This document shows, one piece after another, positions 1-11,627 of a DNA stretch of 64,000 nucleotides (position 1 is the first letter of the stretch; each line of letters begins with the position of its first letter). The notes beneath the pieces were generated by a model that did no database searches, had not been told where the DNA came from, and worked only from the letters and a program-made list of their open reading frames with translations. The stretch is from assembly GCF_020379485.1 (NCBI RefSeq), contig NC_063449.1, positions 37,631,473 through 37,695,472 on the forward strand, written 5' to 3'. This DNA is from Brassica napus (Eukaryota > Streptophyta > Magnoliopsida > Brassicales > Brassicaceae). The position numbers and the translations under genes are program-made.

Positions 1-479
1 GGATTTTAAAAATGAATACGCCAAATCTGAATTACTTTTGATTTCGGTATCAAGACTTGAATTGTAGAAAACACTTTTTTTCTTTTTCCAGCTCGGTTTG
101 ATTCAATTCGGTTTAGATTGGGTTTCTTCGGTATGGTTAGTATCAGAATGGTTTTGGTTTAGCTATATACTGGACACTAATAAGTAACAAAAGTATGCTG
201 AATCTAACCGTGAAAAAGAAGAATTCGGAAAACAAATGACAAAAGGTCCACAGATACAAGACCAGAGTCTTTAGCAGAGATCCCTTTCCATGTCCCATGT
301 TGATGTACAAACTCTGGTAAAGATGAACGGATTGACTGACATTCCAGATTTGGCAGACGTGCGTTCACTTTGCTAAAAGCTTCAGAACAGAGTCCACAAT
401 TAGATCCTAACTTGAGCTTTTCACCAAACAGATCACAACAAAAGATGAGGGCGTACTTCTATATCGGTTACCTGTTTTG

Positions 480-1970
480 TCATCTCTTTTTGGTGTGTAC
501 TTCAATCATATCACCGTCCTCCATCTCGAGGTTAGAAGGAGTGGTCGATGGATCAATCTTGTCACCGTCAAAAGTAAATACAAGATTTTGCGGGTCGAGC
601 TTTTCTTTATCCGTATACATTTTGAAAACACGCTCGAACTTCTCGTCCTACATGAAAATGGTAACATACCAATCAACATCAGTATAGATTAGAAGCTAAC
701 CCAAATCAAGAAAGCATAATGTGCTGCTCATCGTACATGAAAAATATCAAGCAGAATCCATTATGTGTGTTGTGATGACTCATCGATATGAACATGATAT
801 TACTCTCTCTTCTCTTAGATGAAAGCAAAGATAAAATAGGGTTTAGCAGATCCATAAACTAAGCTTATAACACCCTGAGACACTTCATGCTTTCGGGTGA
901 TGTAACACCCAACACTTATGTCTAACTTATTCACACATACAAAGTTCAGATAGTAACCTATTTTAACTGATGGAAGGTTGGCTAATAAGTTGCAAGCAGT
1001 GAGAAGAAACTTACCGCAAACACCCGGAATTGCTTCTGTCCATCTTTGTCCTGTATCGTAATGACAATCTTGGCTCTGTCATTAATAGGCGGCCCTGGTA
1101 GTGCCTGAGCAGGAGTAGCCTCTGAGGATGTTTTGAGCGATACTTGAGCTTCTTTTTTAGCAGAGTCCTGTGCTTCCTGCATCACATCTACTGCAGTTTT
1201 CGTGAATGACATAAGCTCCATCTTCTTTGACCTACATTTTGCATATTTCAATTCAGAACTTAAGAATCAAAGTATAAGGGACTCACTGGGTGGGCGCATA
1301 TCATCAACAAATAAAAGTTAGCAGTGTCCAGCTTCTAATAGCAACAAGGGAAACAAACTACCTCAAAGCTTTAATGGTAGAATCTTCACCGGACTCTTTG
1401 CGTTTATCGAAGACAACCTTTGGCGGTGGAGGCAACCAATCGTCATCACACGCTATTTCAATCACTTTCACATCTTCATCTTTCTTTACAACCTATATAT
1501 ATATAAAAAAAAACAAATCTTAATGTTTCAGAAAAACAAAACAAATGTCTAATTTTGACTCAGCCGTACAAAGATTTACTATAAATCAAACAAAGAACAG
1601 TTTATTTTCAGCTCAGCGAGGAAGCAAATAATAAAGATCAGTCCTTACTGTGTGAGAAGTTTTTGATCTCTTCTTAACAGGAACCTCGGAGACATCAGAA
1701 TCATCATCGTCTGCAATATTTTCAAACCCAGAAGAAGGATTCAACCCACTTTTATCCTCGCCAAAATCAATTAAAACTGAAACTCACCGTCAATGCAAAC
1801 GAAATTCGATGGCTGAACGCGATGATAATCGAAGAGCGGCTCTAGATCCTCTCCTTCACCTCCCTGATCACACAGTAATCCAATCAGAAACAACACAAGC
1901 ACCAGAACAGAGTATGTATGGATTAGGGTATCGAAATTGGGATATCGTGAAACATAGAAAGTCTCACCAT
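480..1970 (-). CDS. Rad60-SLD / ubiquitin-like domain protein (At1g68185-like)
   Basis: Six-exon model on the minus strand: 1968-1970 (only the ATG), 1788-1863, 1649-1710, 1362-1492, 1015-1231, 480-647. Every junction is GT/AG and phases agree, giving 657 nt and 218 aa. The N-terminal half is acidic (EDLEPLFDYHRVQPSNF, then a run of D/S). It is followed by DDDWLPPPPK and a basic linker. The last two exons encode a beta-grasp ubiquitin-like fold: KIVITIQDKDGQKQFRVF, then DEKFERVFKMY, LVFTFDGDKI and a final DGDMIEVHTKKR. This is the SUMO-like domain of Rad60/Esc2/NIP45-type proteins, which act in SUMO-linked genome maintenance in the nucleus. The protein ends in KKR with no di-glycine, so it is not expected to be conjugated like SUMO. 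Size and sequence resemble Arabidopsis At1g68185, as recalled. No lesions were seen. Confidence 0.88.
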
Positions 1971-2696
1971 TGTTGCGGATTATTCTATCTTCGCCTGTTT
2001 TAAACAGAAACCCTAGATCGATGCGGAGCTTGAGGAACGGAACTCGACTGATTTTGAATTTTGAGAGATTGAGAGGAGTTGAAGAGCAGGCGTCGGCGAT
2101 TAGATATACGCGCGTGGTGTTACGCATTATACTTTTGGGCCTGTATTTCAGGCCCATTACTTTTGTCACAGTATCTTATTATACGCGGTTAGAGTTTACT
2201 ATATTTTTTCATCCTAATAGAGTTACTACTTACTACTATACAATAGAATAAAATTCTACTCCAATGATATTTTATTTTAAAACAAAAAAATAGAATGATA
2301 AAAAAAAATAAATAAATTAGTTTATTAATAAATAATATAAAAAATTATGACAGCATGCAGGGGAAAAACTTCAAGTATAAATTATGAAAGATAGGTAATG
2401 AAAAGTATATTGTGTATACTGTGTATGGTATGTAAAGGAAATGATTAACTAATAATATATATAAATCCTAAAAAGCAAAAGCAAGATAAAGTTTTTCGTC
2501 CAGAGATAAAATTGATAGAAAATAAGATTACTTAAAAGTATAATACAAAACACTCTTTAAGATTATCTGTATTATTTTATTGATTTTCTTTTTGTTCGTT
2601 TATATTTTCAGCTTGTCATATATCGTAGAGGAATGGGTAGTGTTTTGCATTTTCAATCCTTTTCTAAAGAAAAGAAAAAAACATAAAAGGAAAGGC
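1971..2696. other. Promoter side of the Rad60-SLD gene and AT-rich intergenic DNA
   Basis: The stretch to about 2100 probably holds the 5' UTR of the minus-strand gene ending at 1970. From about 2160 to 2690 the sequence is AT-rich with A and T homopolymers. I see no coding potential or RNA gene. Confidence 0.5.
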
Positions 2697-3050
2697 AAAT
2701 CTTCAAAATAGCATATTTCTAAGTTTATATCACAAAAATAGCACTCAAAAACTAAAATGACCATAATAGCACCTTTTTAAGTTTATGCTTTAAAAATTTT
2801 AATTTTTTTATTTTTCAAAATTTGAAATCTTATTCCTAAAACCTCATTTCTCGACTCTAAACCCTAAACCCTAAATCCTAAACCCTAAACCCTAAACCCT
2901 AAACCCTAAACTCTAAATCCTAAACCCCACCCTTTAACTCTAAACCCTAAGTTTGTGACTTTTGATAAAACATTAAGTGCTATTTTTGTGACTTTTGACC
3001 TTAAGTGCTAGTTTGTGAACAAAAACTTGATTTAGTGCTATTTTTGTCTT
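2697..3050. repeat. MITE-like inverted repeat with a telomere-like CCCTAAA core
   Basis: A core of about 14 perfect or near-perfect CCCTAAA units runs from about 2854 to 2950. It is flanked by inverted arms containing CAAAAATAGCACT (near 2733) and its complement AGTGCTATTTTTG (near 2969 and again near 3036). The arms suggest a foldback or MITE-type element, so the telomere-like core is probably an internal component and not a chromosome-end relic. It lies just upstream of the F-box pseudogene. Confidence 0.55.
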
Positions 3051-3194
3051 TTTTTTTAAAGGAAAGTGTTTTTTTTTTTGCTATAAAAAGGAAATTTGTT
3101 ATTATCGAAATCTTTGTTAAGAATTTCATTGGTTATGACGAAGAAAGGAAATATATTAACAGAGTCAAAAAGAAAGAAAAAAGGGTTTCTCATC

Positions 3195-4249
3195 ATGACG
3201 AAGAAGCACCTTGGTCAAGCAAAGGAGACGATGGCGGATCTCCCACAGGATTTGGCGGAGGATGTTCTCTGTTGACTCCCGATGACAGATCTAAAAAGTG
3301 TCCGACTAACTTGCAAAACGTGGAACGCCTTATCTAAAGACAGCAGCTTCACAACAAAGCACCTTGCTCGTCAAGCAAAATTAGCAGCAGCAAATGACGA
3401 GTTTCTGTTGGTCTTGATGATGGATTACGAGATTCTTTTGGTCAGCGTCAATTTTGACGAGAACGCCGACGCGTTCATGCGTGAAGTAGGCGCACTTATT
3501 AACCTAGACGGTTCAGATCAAATCGATATATGCGAAGTCTTTCACTGCAACGGTTTATTATTATGCATCTCTGATGACAACACTAGGCTACTCGTTTGGA
3601 ACCCTTATTGGGGACAGAGCCAGTGGATCAACCCCATACATAACTCCGACAGGTTGAACAGGTATATGTATGCTCTGGGATACGACAAGAGCACCAACTC
3701 CCACAAAATCTTGAGCTTTGTCGATTACACAATCTTGAACCATTTTGATTACGATGCTCCTCCTACCGCTGTTACTTTCGCTGAGTACAGTATTTAACTC
3801 TCGTTCATGGACGGTTCTTGATGATGTCACTCTAGACTGGATTCTAGATTATGACCGTCACGTCTCTATCGAAGGAAACACGTACTGGTTTGCTAAAAAC
3901 AAGGCTTCAAGAGAAGAAGGTTGTTGTTTACTCTGTTTTGATTTCACAAGAGAAATATTTGGGGCCCCTTTGCCTCTGCCGCCGTTTCTATGGGATACTA
4001 AAAGTACTCTCTCTCTATCTAGTGTTAGAGACGAGCAGGTTGCGATTTTGTTTCAGAGGTTGGGTACATTGATGGAGATTTGGGTTACGACTAAGATTGA
4101 GCCCGACACGGTCTTGTGGAGTAGCAAGGTGTTCTTAGACGTGAACATCACTAACTTTCATTTTCCGTTTACACATGCGAGTTTCTTCATTGACGTGGAG
4201 AAGAAACTTGCTGTTGTTTTTAGTAAAGACAAAGAAGGTTTGATGGATC
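3195..4249 (+). pseudogene. F-box protein with FBA domain, 5' part (split by retrotransposon)
   Basis: The ATG at 3195 opens a frame encoding an F-box: MADLPQDLAEDVL, then a TGA stop at 3273-3275, then LPMTDLKSVRLTCKTWNAL. The stop probably arose from an arginine CGA codon. Downstream comes an F-box-associated (FBA) region, with HCNGLLLC, LLVWNPYWGQSQWI and the YALGYDKSTNSHKILSF motif. Near 3790 the frame shifts, from FAEYSI to NSRSWTVLDDVTLDW. The second frame continues to 4249, where a chromovirus LTR begins after GGATC. The missing C-terminus lies at 9674-9795. Intact homologues are SCF ubiquitin-ligase substrate receptors. With a stop, a frameshift and an insertion this copy is dead. The apparent stop at 4282-4284 lies inside the LTR. 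Confidence 0.85.
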
Positions 4250-4644
4250 TGATAGAATTTTGTAATTCGAAAGTGATAAACTGAAAACTCCTTGAATAGA
4301 ATGTAAAACTCTGTAAGTTCAGATGATGATCTCTATCTCATAGCGATATCGATCATACATCTACGATCTCATAGCGATCGCCTTGAGACTCATATCGTTT
4401 ACAAAGTACAAACAAAGCATAAAGAGAAATGCAACAGCTATATTCTTATTTAAACGTCTTCCCCTCTTCTTCCAACTCTAACGGCAAAGACTCTACTTCA
4501 CTCTCAGTCTTTCTTTCCTCCAAGCGCGTTGCCACGTCATCAACTCCCTCCGTTTGAATCTCCTCCACTCGTTCCTCCACATCATCTTCCTCCTCATTTG
4601 AAATCTTTTTCTTCTGACGAACGTATCCTCTCTTATACCTATCA
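4250..4644 (-). repeat. 3' LTR of the chromovirus
   Basis: 395 bp, bounded like its partner. The polyprotein reading frame runs into this LTR and ends at 4446, so the last roughly 65 residues of the polyprotein are LTR-encoded. The start of this LTR supplies a spurious stop to the interrupted F-box gene. Confidence 0.9.
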
Positions 4645-7600
4645 ATACTCCTCCCTTTGAAACCAAGCTTGTCCTCAAGCTTGAAGAAAGGATACAACTC
4701 CTCAAACACCTGCAACAACATCCAAGAGTTCTCGTGAGTAGGGCGACCCACCCACTGAACCAATAATTCCAAGTGACCCTGCGCATCATAACGAGTAGCC
4801 AACACCTCCAATGGCTCTGGCGCCACTTCCAATTCTTCAATACCTTCCAATGGTAAAGGACACACCACCTTATCAACTCCAATAGCAGCTTTCAACTGCG
4901 AGCAATGGAACACTGGATGAATACGACTATGCGCAGGCAACTCTAGCTTATAAGCAGCTGGTCCAACTCGAGCTAAGATCTGATATGGCCCAAAATACTT
5001 CGCAGCAAGTTTTGGACAGACGCGCTTTGCCACAGACTGTTGTCGGTAAGGGCGAAGCTTTAAGTACACCCACGCACCCACTGTAAACTTAACATCTCGA
5101 CGATGCTTGTCTGCATTCTTCTTCATAATCTCCTGAGCACGAGCCAAGTTTTGTTTCACCACAGCCAACACTCGATCACGCTCACGTAATGCTTCCTCCA
5201 TATCGTAATTAGCAGTCGGACCTTTCTCAAATCTCACCACTGCAAGCGGCTCGTGGCCATACACCACCTGAAAAGGAGTGGTCTTTAACGCGGTGTGAAA
5301 TGAGGTGTTATACCAAAACTCAGCCCACGGAAGGAACTTGTGCCAAGTTCGAGGATGAGACGATGCAAAGCAGCGAAGGTAAGTCTCCAAACACCTATTA
5401 ATCACCTCGGATTGACCATCAGTCTGAGGATGAAAAGTTGTACTGTACTTGAGTTGAGTACCAGCTAGACGAAACACTTCCTTCCAAAAAGAGCTCAGAA
5501 AGATACGGTCTCGATCCGAAACAATACTAGCAGGATAACCGTGCAAACGCACCACACCTTCAATGAATCAATTAACGACATCCACTATAGAAAAAGGGTG
5601 TCTCAAACTCAAGAAATGAGCATACTTGCTCAACCTGTCCACCACCACCAATATGACATTGAACCCCTGCGAAGTTGGTAAAGCTTCAATGAAATCCATC
5701 GCCAAATCCTCCCACACGCGAGTTGGCAACTGAAGTGGTTGAAGCAGACCTGCGGGAGATAAGGTTGATGTTTTGTGGGTTTGACAGATGACACACGCAG
5801 CTACATACTGTTGAACATCCCGAGACATGCCTTCCCAGTAAAAAGAATGTTGAATTTGTTTCAACGTCTTAAAGACACCAGAGTGTCCCCCTGCAACACT
5901 GTCATGCGCATCATGTAACAAAACACCAAGAAACCTCGACGTCTTAGGAATCATTAACCGTCTCTTGTACCATAAACGCCCCTCAATGACTTGATAATGC
6001 GTAGATATCACCATCTTATCCTTCACTTTCTCAAGCAATGACTGAATCGACTGATCAGCCTCAATCTCACGGTAAATGTCTTGAATCTGTAAAACCGAAG
6101 GAGACGTCAAAGCCAACAACATTGTATTCAAAGAAAGATCCATCTCACACATACTTCTAGACAACCCATCAGCCGCCTTGTTTTCACACCCCGGTTTGTA
6201 TAAAATCTCAAACTCAAAACCCAACAATTGTACCAACCACCGCTGATATTCCATATTCACCTCCTTCTGCTCCAATAGGAATTTCAAACTCCGTTGGTTA
6301 GTATGTACAATGAAATTCCTCCCTAGCAAATAATGCTTCCATTTCTTGATTGTTATCACCACCGCCATTAATTCTCGTTCATAGGCCGGCTTCAGCTGCT
6401 CACGAGGTGTAGGAGCGTGACTGAAGAGTGCTATAGGCCTCTTATCTTGCATCAACACAGCCCCCAAACCTACTCCAGACGCATCAGATACCACCACAAA
6501 CTGCTTGTCAAAATCCGGTAAGGCCAACACTGGAGTAGAACACATAGCTCCTTTTAATTCATCAAACACTCGTTGAGCATCCTGTGTCCAAGCAAACTGA
6601 TCCTTCTTCAGGAGTGAAGTCAATGGCCGAGCAATCAGTCCATAGTCCTTAACAAACTTCCTATAATACCCGGTTAAACCCAAGAACCCTCTTAGTTGCT
6701 TCACTGTTCTTGGATTTGGCCACTGATGCATTGCTTCCGTCTTCACACTATCTGTTGCAACGCCATTCCCCAAAATAATATGGCAAAGGTACTCCACCTG
6801 ATCCATACCAAAGACGCACTTCTTCCTATTAGCGAACAGGTGATTATCATGAAAAACGCGCAACACTACCTCCAAATGCTGAAGGTGAAGTTCCATAGAA
6901 GAACTATACACCAAAACATCGTCAAAGAACACCAACACAAACTCACACAGGAAGGGTTGAAAGAGTTTATTCATCAAAGCTTGAAAAGTAGCAGGGGCAT
7001 TTGTCAAGCCAAACGGCATAACAAGAAATTCATAGTGGCCTTCTACCGTTCAAAAAGCGGTCTTGGCTATATCATCTTCAGCCATCCAGATTTGATGATA
7101 ACCAGAACGCAAATCAAGCTTAGAAAACACCCTAGCGCCATGCAGCTCATCCAACAATTGATCAATAACTGGAATGGAAAATTTATCAGATATAGTGACT
7201 CTGTTCAACGCTCTGTAGTCGACAAAGAAACGGTGACTCTTGTCCTTCTTCTTCACCAACAAGACATGACTAGAGAAAGAACTTGTACTAGCTCTGATAA
7301 TTCCTGACGCCAGCATCTCTGAGACCATCTTTTCCATGATAATCTTCATTGCATGTGGATAACAGTAAGGGCGTACCGAAACCGGTCCTGCACCAGGAAG
7401 CAACCGAATGGTATGTTCATTACCTCGACATGGGGGTAAACCCTGAGGTAACGCAAACACCGCCTCCCAAGAACACAACAACACATTCAATGCTGACAAA
7501 CCCTTCGAACTCTGTGAAATGGGCTCAGTGTTACTAAGAGAAACTCCATGTCTTCCTTCAAGAACATCATAACTTGACTGTAAAGGTTTTCGAGATAAGC

Positions 7601-9232
7601 GAGGGAAATGTAAACTACGATCTCCCCACACCGTAACCTTTGTACCATTATGAATAAACGAAAGCTCTTGTTCCTTCCAATCCATTTCACACTTCCCCAA
7701 AGTCTCTAACCACTGCACACCCAAAGTAACATCCACTGACCCCAACTCCAACGAAATAAAGTCAGACGTGAAGCTCGAGTCATTCAACTGAAACGCCAAG
7801 TCCTTACAGACACCAAACCCTTTGACAATCACTCCATTGCCAAGTAACACATTCAAACTGTTATCTTCACAAACCTTCAAACACAACTGCCGCACCACTT
7901 GTGGAGAGATAAAATTGTGAGAATCCCCACTATCTATCGTCACTATCGCTCCAGCACCAGCAATACATCCTAGTAACTTCATGGTTTTTGGAGCATCAAT
8001 GCCCAAATACGCATTCATAGACAAAGTTCTCATCTCCGAAACAACCTCCTCGTCACACACTTCCTCTTCCTCCACACCACTCAACAATTCCACTTCAAAC
8101 CCATTAATCACCGTCAACACACGAAACTCCTTCTTTGGACAAGTTGCCTCATGTGCCTTTGACCACTTATCTCCACACTTGAAACAAAGTCCTTGCCTCC
8201 TCAACGAGTCAAGTTCTGCATCAGAGTGACGTTGCCTCGGCCTTTGAGAAGACCTAGGTGGTGGAATGTTTTCCTTCTGTGACTTCGCTTCTATTGCCAA
8301 TGGCTTCTGCGTATTATTATAATAACCTCCATTACGAATATTATTATTAACTCCCGTCTGTAGTTGTCTCGCCCCACCCTTCGATGCATCGCTCACCACT
8401 CGACAAAATGCACTAGACTCCATCTTAAGCACTGCCGCAATGTAATTCGCCAACCCCTGTGGTTCCTTCATACGTATCACTTCCTTCATCTCTCTATTCA
8501 ATCCAATATAAAATATCCGCTCCAAGTGATGATCATCCAACCCCGTCACCTGAGCAGACAAATCCTTAAACTCTGACACATATTCAGCAACTGAGCCAGT
8601 CTGACGAATTGAAAAGAGTCTAGTGTTAGGCTCATCTTCAATTGATTCAGAAAAACGCACAAACAGACGCTGCTTAAAATCCTTCCAGCTACGAAAACAC
8701 CCACGACGCATCACCCACGCGAACCATTTCTTCAAAGCCCTCTCAAACATAACGGAACCAGCTCCAGTCTCTCATCTTCGTCATATCTTCCCAACTCGTA
8801 AAAATACTCCACATCAACCATCCACTCAGACACTCTCGAACCATCGCAAAACGGCATTTCAATTTTCTTCAACATGTTCTCACGATTATCCAGATTCAAA
8901 CGATCATCGCAATAACCTAGTGGAGAATGTGCCCTAACTCGTTCGAAGTGAGAGCTCCGTACCTGCGAGCGAGTCGAGGACAGCACCGGATCTCGTAACG
9001 GCGTGTGAATCGGAGAACGATCCCGCACCGGTTGCTTACCCAACACCTTAAGCACTGAATCGAGCTTCGAATCCATCGAGGAAAGCTTCGTATCCAACGA
9101 ATCGAAGCGATCGTCCTTCAACTTCGCATCATCGCACAACTTCTCATATGCTCCCATCAAAAACGTCACCTGACCTTGGATATGCTTCGTCGGCTCCATT
9201 GCAACTTCGTAAGAATTAGATTTCGAGGACAT
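4446..9232 (-). pseudogene. Chromovirus gag-pol polyprotein, broken
   Basis: Gag begins at 9232 with a coiled-coil-like segment (FDSLDTKLSSMDSKLDS). A frameshift near 8740 separates it from the rest of gag (ALKKWFAWVMRR…). Next come a CCHC-like knuckle (CFKCGDKWSKAHEATC), an aspartic protease active site (TIDSGDSHNFIS) and the reverse transcriptase with FVDYRALNR and the catalytic FFDDVLVYS. RNase H follows ([15 protein letters not shown]), then the integrase HHCC and DD35E core ([29 protein letters not shown]) and a chromodomain near the C-terminus (LELLVQWVGRPTHENSW). Two in-frame TGA codons, at complement 7050-7052 (in RT) and 5568-5570 (in the integrase), both look like CGA arginine codons lost by C-to-T change. 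The copy is non-autonomous. Confidence 0.9.
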
Positions 9233-9272
9233 CGTCGCGATTTGAGAAGATCGAACCGTTTCACCGCACCAA

Positions 9273-9668
9273 TGATAGAATTTTGTAATTCGAAAGTGAT
9301 AAACTGAAAACTCCTTGAATAGAATGTAAAACTCTGTAAGTTCAGATGATGATCTCTATCTCATAGCGATATCGATCATACATCTACGATCTCATAGCGA
9401 TTGCCTTGAGACTCATATTGTCTACAAAGTACAAACAAAGCATAAAGAGAAATGCAGCAGCTCTATTCTTATTTAAACGTCTTCCCCTCTTCTTCCAACT
9501 CTAACGGCAAAGACTCTACTTCACTCCCAGTCTTTCTTTCCTCCAAAACGCGTTGCCACGTCATCAACTCCCTCCGTTTGAATCTTCTCCACTCATTCCT
9601 CCACGTCATTTCCCTCCTCATTTGAAATCCTTTTCTTCTGACGAACGTATCCTCTCTTATACCTATCA
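9273..9668 (-). repeat. 5' LTR of the chromovirus
   Basis: 396 bp, bounded by TGATAG and CTATCA. By hand it differs from the other LTR at about 13 substitutions and one indel (about 3%), mostly transitions. This suggests an insertion of roughly a million years ago if usual plant LTR substitution rates apply. It abuts the F-box 3' fragment after GGATC. Confidence 0.9.
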
Positions 9669-9673
9669 GGATC

Positions 9674-9795
9674 ATACTAGGAACGTAGCTTACATCGTTC
9701 GAGTGGATGGATCCTTGATAGAAGTGCACGTCAATAGTTCTCTATACAAATATTGTTATCCTCGTGTTTGCTCATATAAACCAAGTTTAGTTTAA
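9674..9795 (+). pseudogene. F-box/FBA protein, 3' part (beyond retrotransposon)
   Basis: Directly after the second copy of the GGATC target duplication, a frame reads HTRNVAYIVRVDGSLIEVHV, then a YCYPRVCSYKPSLV ending and TAA. This is the usual C-terminus of FBA-type F-box proteins, with its YCxPxVCSYxPSLV signature. If the retrotransposon and one GGATC are removed, the frame joins that of the 5' part (…EGLMD). The two segments are therefore one gene split by one insertion. Confidence 0.85.
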
Positions 9796-10598
9796 CTTGA
9801 TTAGTCAATTTAGTACAGCACCTTTTTTTTGTTGGCTTGTCACTGTCATGTTCTTTGAACAAAGATTATGTGGTTAATTATATGTGTATTAATTTGTTTC
9901 TCGTCCATTTCTCTGCTGGTCATATTTGACTTCATTGGGTTGCTTGATTTCATTGTTCTGTTTTAGTCGATTCATTGCAAAATTTTCTATTTATTATTTC
10001 ATTTGTAATTTTATGTTCATGCAAATATGCAATTAGGCAGATCGAGGCACTAAACAAACGATGACTCAACGCCTAAAAAGACTAATCCGGTACCTAGAAT
10101 GTTTTTTAGATGGCTTAAACATTTATAAATTATAATAATATACTGTATATATATGTAGTTATACAATGTTTATTATCATAATTTATATAGAAAAAAATGA
10201 AAATATAACTAAAAAAGCATAACTGATTGACTAAAAATAAAATTTCAAAATTTTATGCCACAGAAACTTTATCATTGAGCTCATTCTAAAAACTATTCAG
10301 TTACTATATTATTCTGCTATTCATTTAATATATCAATCACATTGGAAGTATAAACAAAAGATTGCAACGAGCCACCAAGACACTCAGAAAATCAAGTTGA
10401 TTGAGATAGATATTGTTTTTTTTTCATGTGGATGGTTCATTTAATATTATACTATTATTTATATGAATAATTTTTGAAAATCCTTCTCATGCCAGAAGTG
10501 ATACGTTGCAAAAGAAAGAGATATAATAAAATAGACAGTGAACCACCAGTCAAGACATCCTTTTTTTTAGGAAGCAGTCAAGACATCCATTTATAAAA
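9796..10598. other. AT-rich intergenic region
   Basis: No coding signal. The end of this stretch, with the short 5' leader at about 10560-10646, should hold the promoter of the sulfotransferase gene. I could not fix a TATA box with confidence. Confidence 0.4.
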
Positions 10599-10646
10599 AT
10601 GGTGATATTTGCTTTTGGACTTGAAACCGCAAACTCACAAAAGAAA

Positions 10647-11627
10647 ATGAATGAGAAGGAGCTTCCCCCGCACATGAGGGAAGACAACTTAAGCGAAGAA
10701 ACCAAGACTCTAATCTCTTCACTTCCTTGGAACAAAGATTTTATAGGGAATCTCTACAAATACAAAGGATGTTGGTATTACCCCAACACTCTCCAAGGAG
10801 TCCTGAATTTCGAGAAAGGCTTCAAGCCTCAAGAAACCGATATAATCCTCGCTTCTTTCCCTAAATCAGGCACCACTTGGCTCAAAGCTCTCACCATCGC
10901 TCTCTTTGGGAGATTGAAGAACAGTAGTTCTTCTTCTGATGATGATCTTCACCCTCTTCAGTCCGATAATCCTCATGGCATAGTACTCTTCTTTGAGTTC
11001 AATCTGTATCTCAAAAGCTCAACACCTGACCTGACCAAGTTCTCATCTCCGAGGGTGTTCTCGACTCACATGCCATTCCACACGCTTCGGTTACCCCTCA
11101 AGGACTCTCCTTGCAAGATCGTGTACGTGTGCAGGAACGTGAAGGACGTGTTGGTATCGCTATTGCATTTCAGGTGCGCTCATCTTGAAAAAGAAGTAGA
11201 CATGGAGTCTTTGTTTGAGTCATTATGCGAGGGAGTTGGCTCTTTTGGACCGTTTTAGGAACATGTATTGAGCTATTGGAGGGGTAGCTTGGAAGATCCT
11301 CAACATGTTCTGTTCATGAGGTACGAGGAAATGAAGTCAGCGCCCTCTGCTCAGGTTAAGAGACTTGCGGAGTTTTTGGGTTGTCCATTCACTGAGGAAG
11401 AAGCAGAACACGGTTCTGTGGACAAGATCGTGGAGCTTTGTTCTCTGCGTAATCTAAGCGGTATGGAGGTCAATAATTCAGGAAAAACTTTCAACAATGT
11501 GCCTTACTTTACTTTTTTCCGCAAAGGAGCAGTGGGTGACTTCAAGAACCATCTGACTCCTGAGATGGAAAACAAGATCGACATGATCATCGAGGAAAAA
11601 TACAAAGGCTCCGGTTTGAAATTTTGA
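10647..11627 (+). pseudogene. Cytosolic sulfotransferase (SOT family), internal stop
   Basis: Intronless, about 326 codons, a normal length for plant soluble sulfotransferases, which move sulfate from PAPS to hydroxyl groups of hormones, flavonoids or glucosinolate precursors. I chose the ATG at 10647 (MNEKELPPHMRED) over the in-frame ATG at 10599 because the extra 16 residues do not look like the family. The 5'-phosphosulfate loop FPKSGTTW is at residues 71-78, followed by the 3'-phosphate region YVCRNVKDVLVS and the C-terminal FRKGAVGDFKNHL. A TAG at 11256-11258 interrupts GPF*EHVLSYW, where the family has tryptophan (TGG to TAG). The rest is open and well conserved, so the stop is recent, or else a sequencing or assembly error. 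Substrate unknown. Confidence 0.82.

Larger units (their letters stand above)
4250..9668 (-). mobile_element. Ty3/Gypsy chromovirus LTR retrotransposon (Reina-like)
   Basis: A 5419-bp element in minus orientation with two LTRs (4250-4644 and 9273-9668). They start TGATAG and end CTATCA, and the element is flanked by a perfect 5-bp duplication GGATC (4245-4249 and 9669-9673). Internal order on the minus strand is gag, protease, reverse transcriptase, RNase H, integrase and chromodomain, which marks a Ty3/Gypsy chromovirus. LTRs of about 400 bp and a total of about 5.4 kb fit the Reina clade. A purine-rich tract precedes the 3' LTR (complement of about 4645-4658). A primer-binding-site candidate starts beside the 5' LTR (complement of about 9256-9272). 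The coding region is broken, so this copy could move only in trans. Confidence 0.93.

Noticed and set aside
2854..2950. CCCTAAA array as a true telomere or an ancestral chromosome-fusion point
   Set aside because: Only about 14 units, flanked by inverted arms, and colinear genes are placed as in Arabidopsis. A transposon-borne origin is simpler.
6696..7307. 203-codon plus-strand frame
   Set aside because: Lies antisense to the reverse-transcriptase region of the chromovirus and shows no motif of its own.
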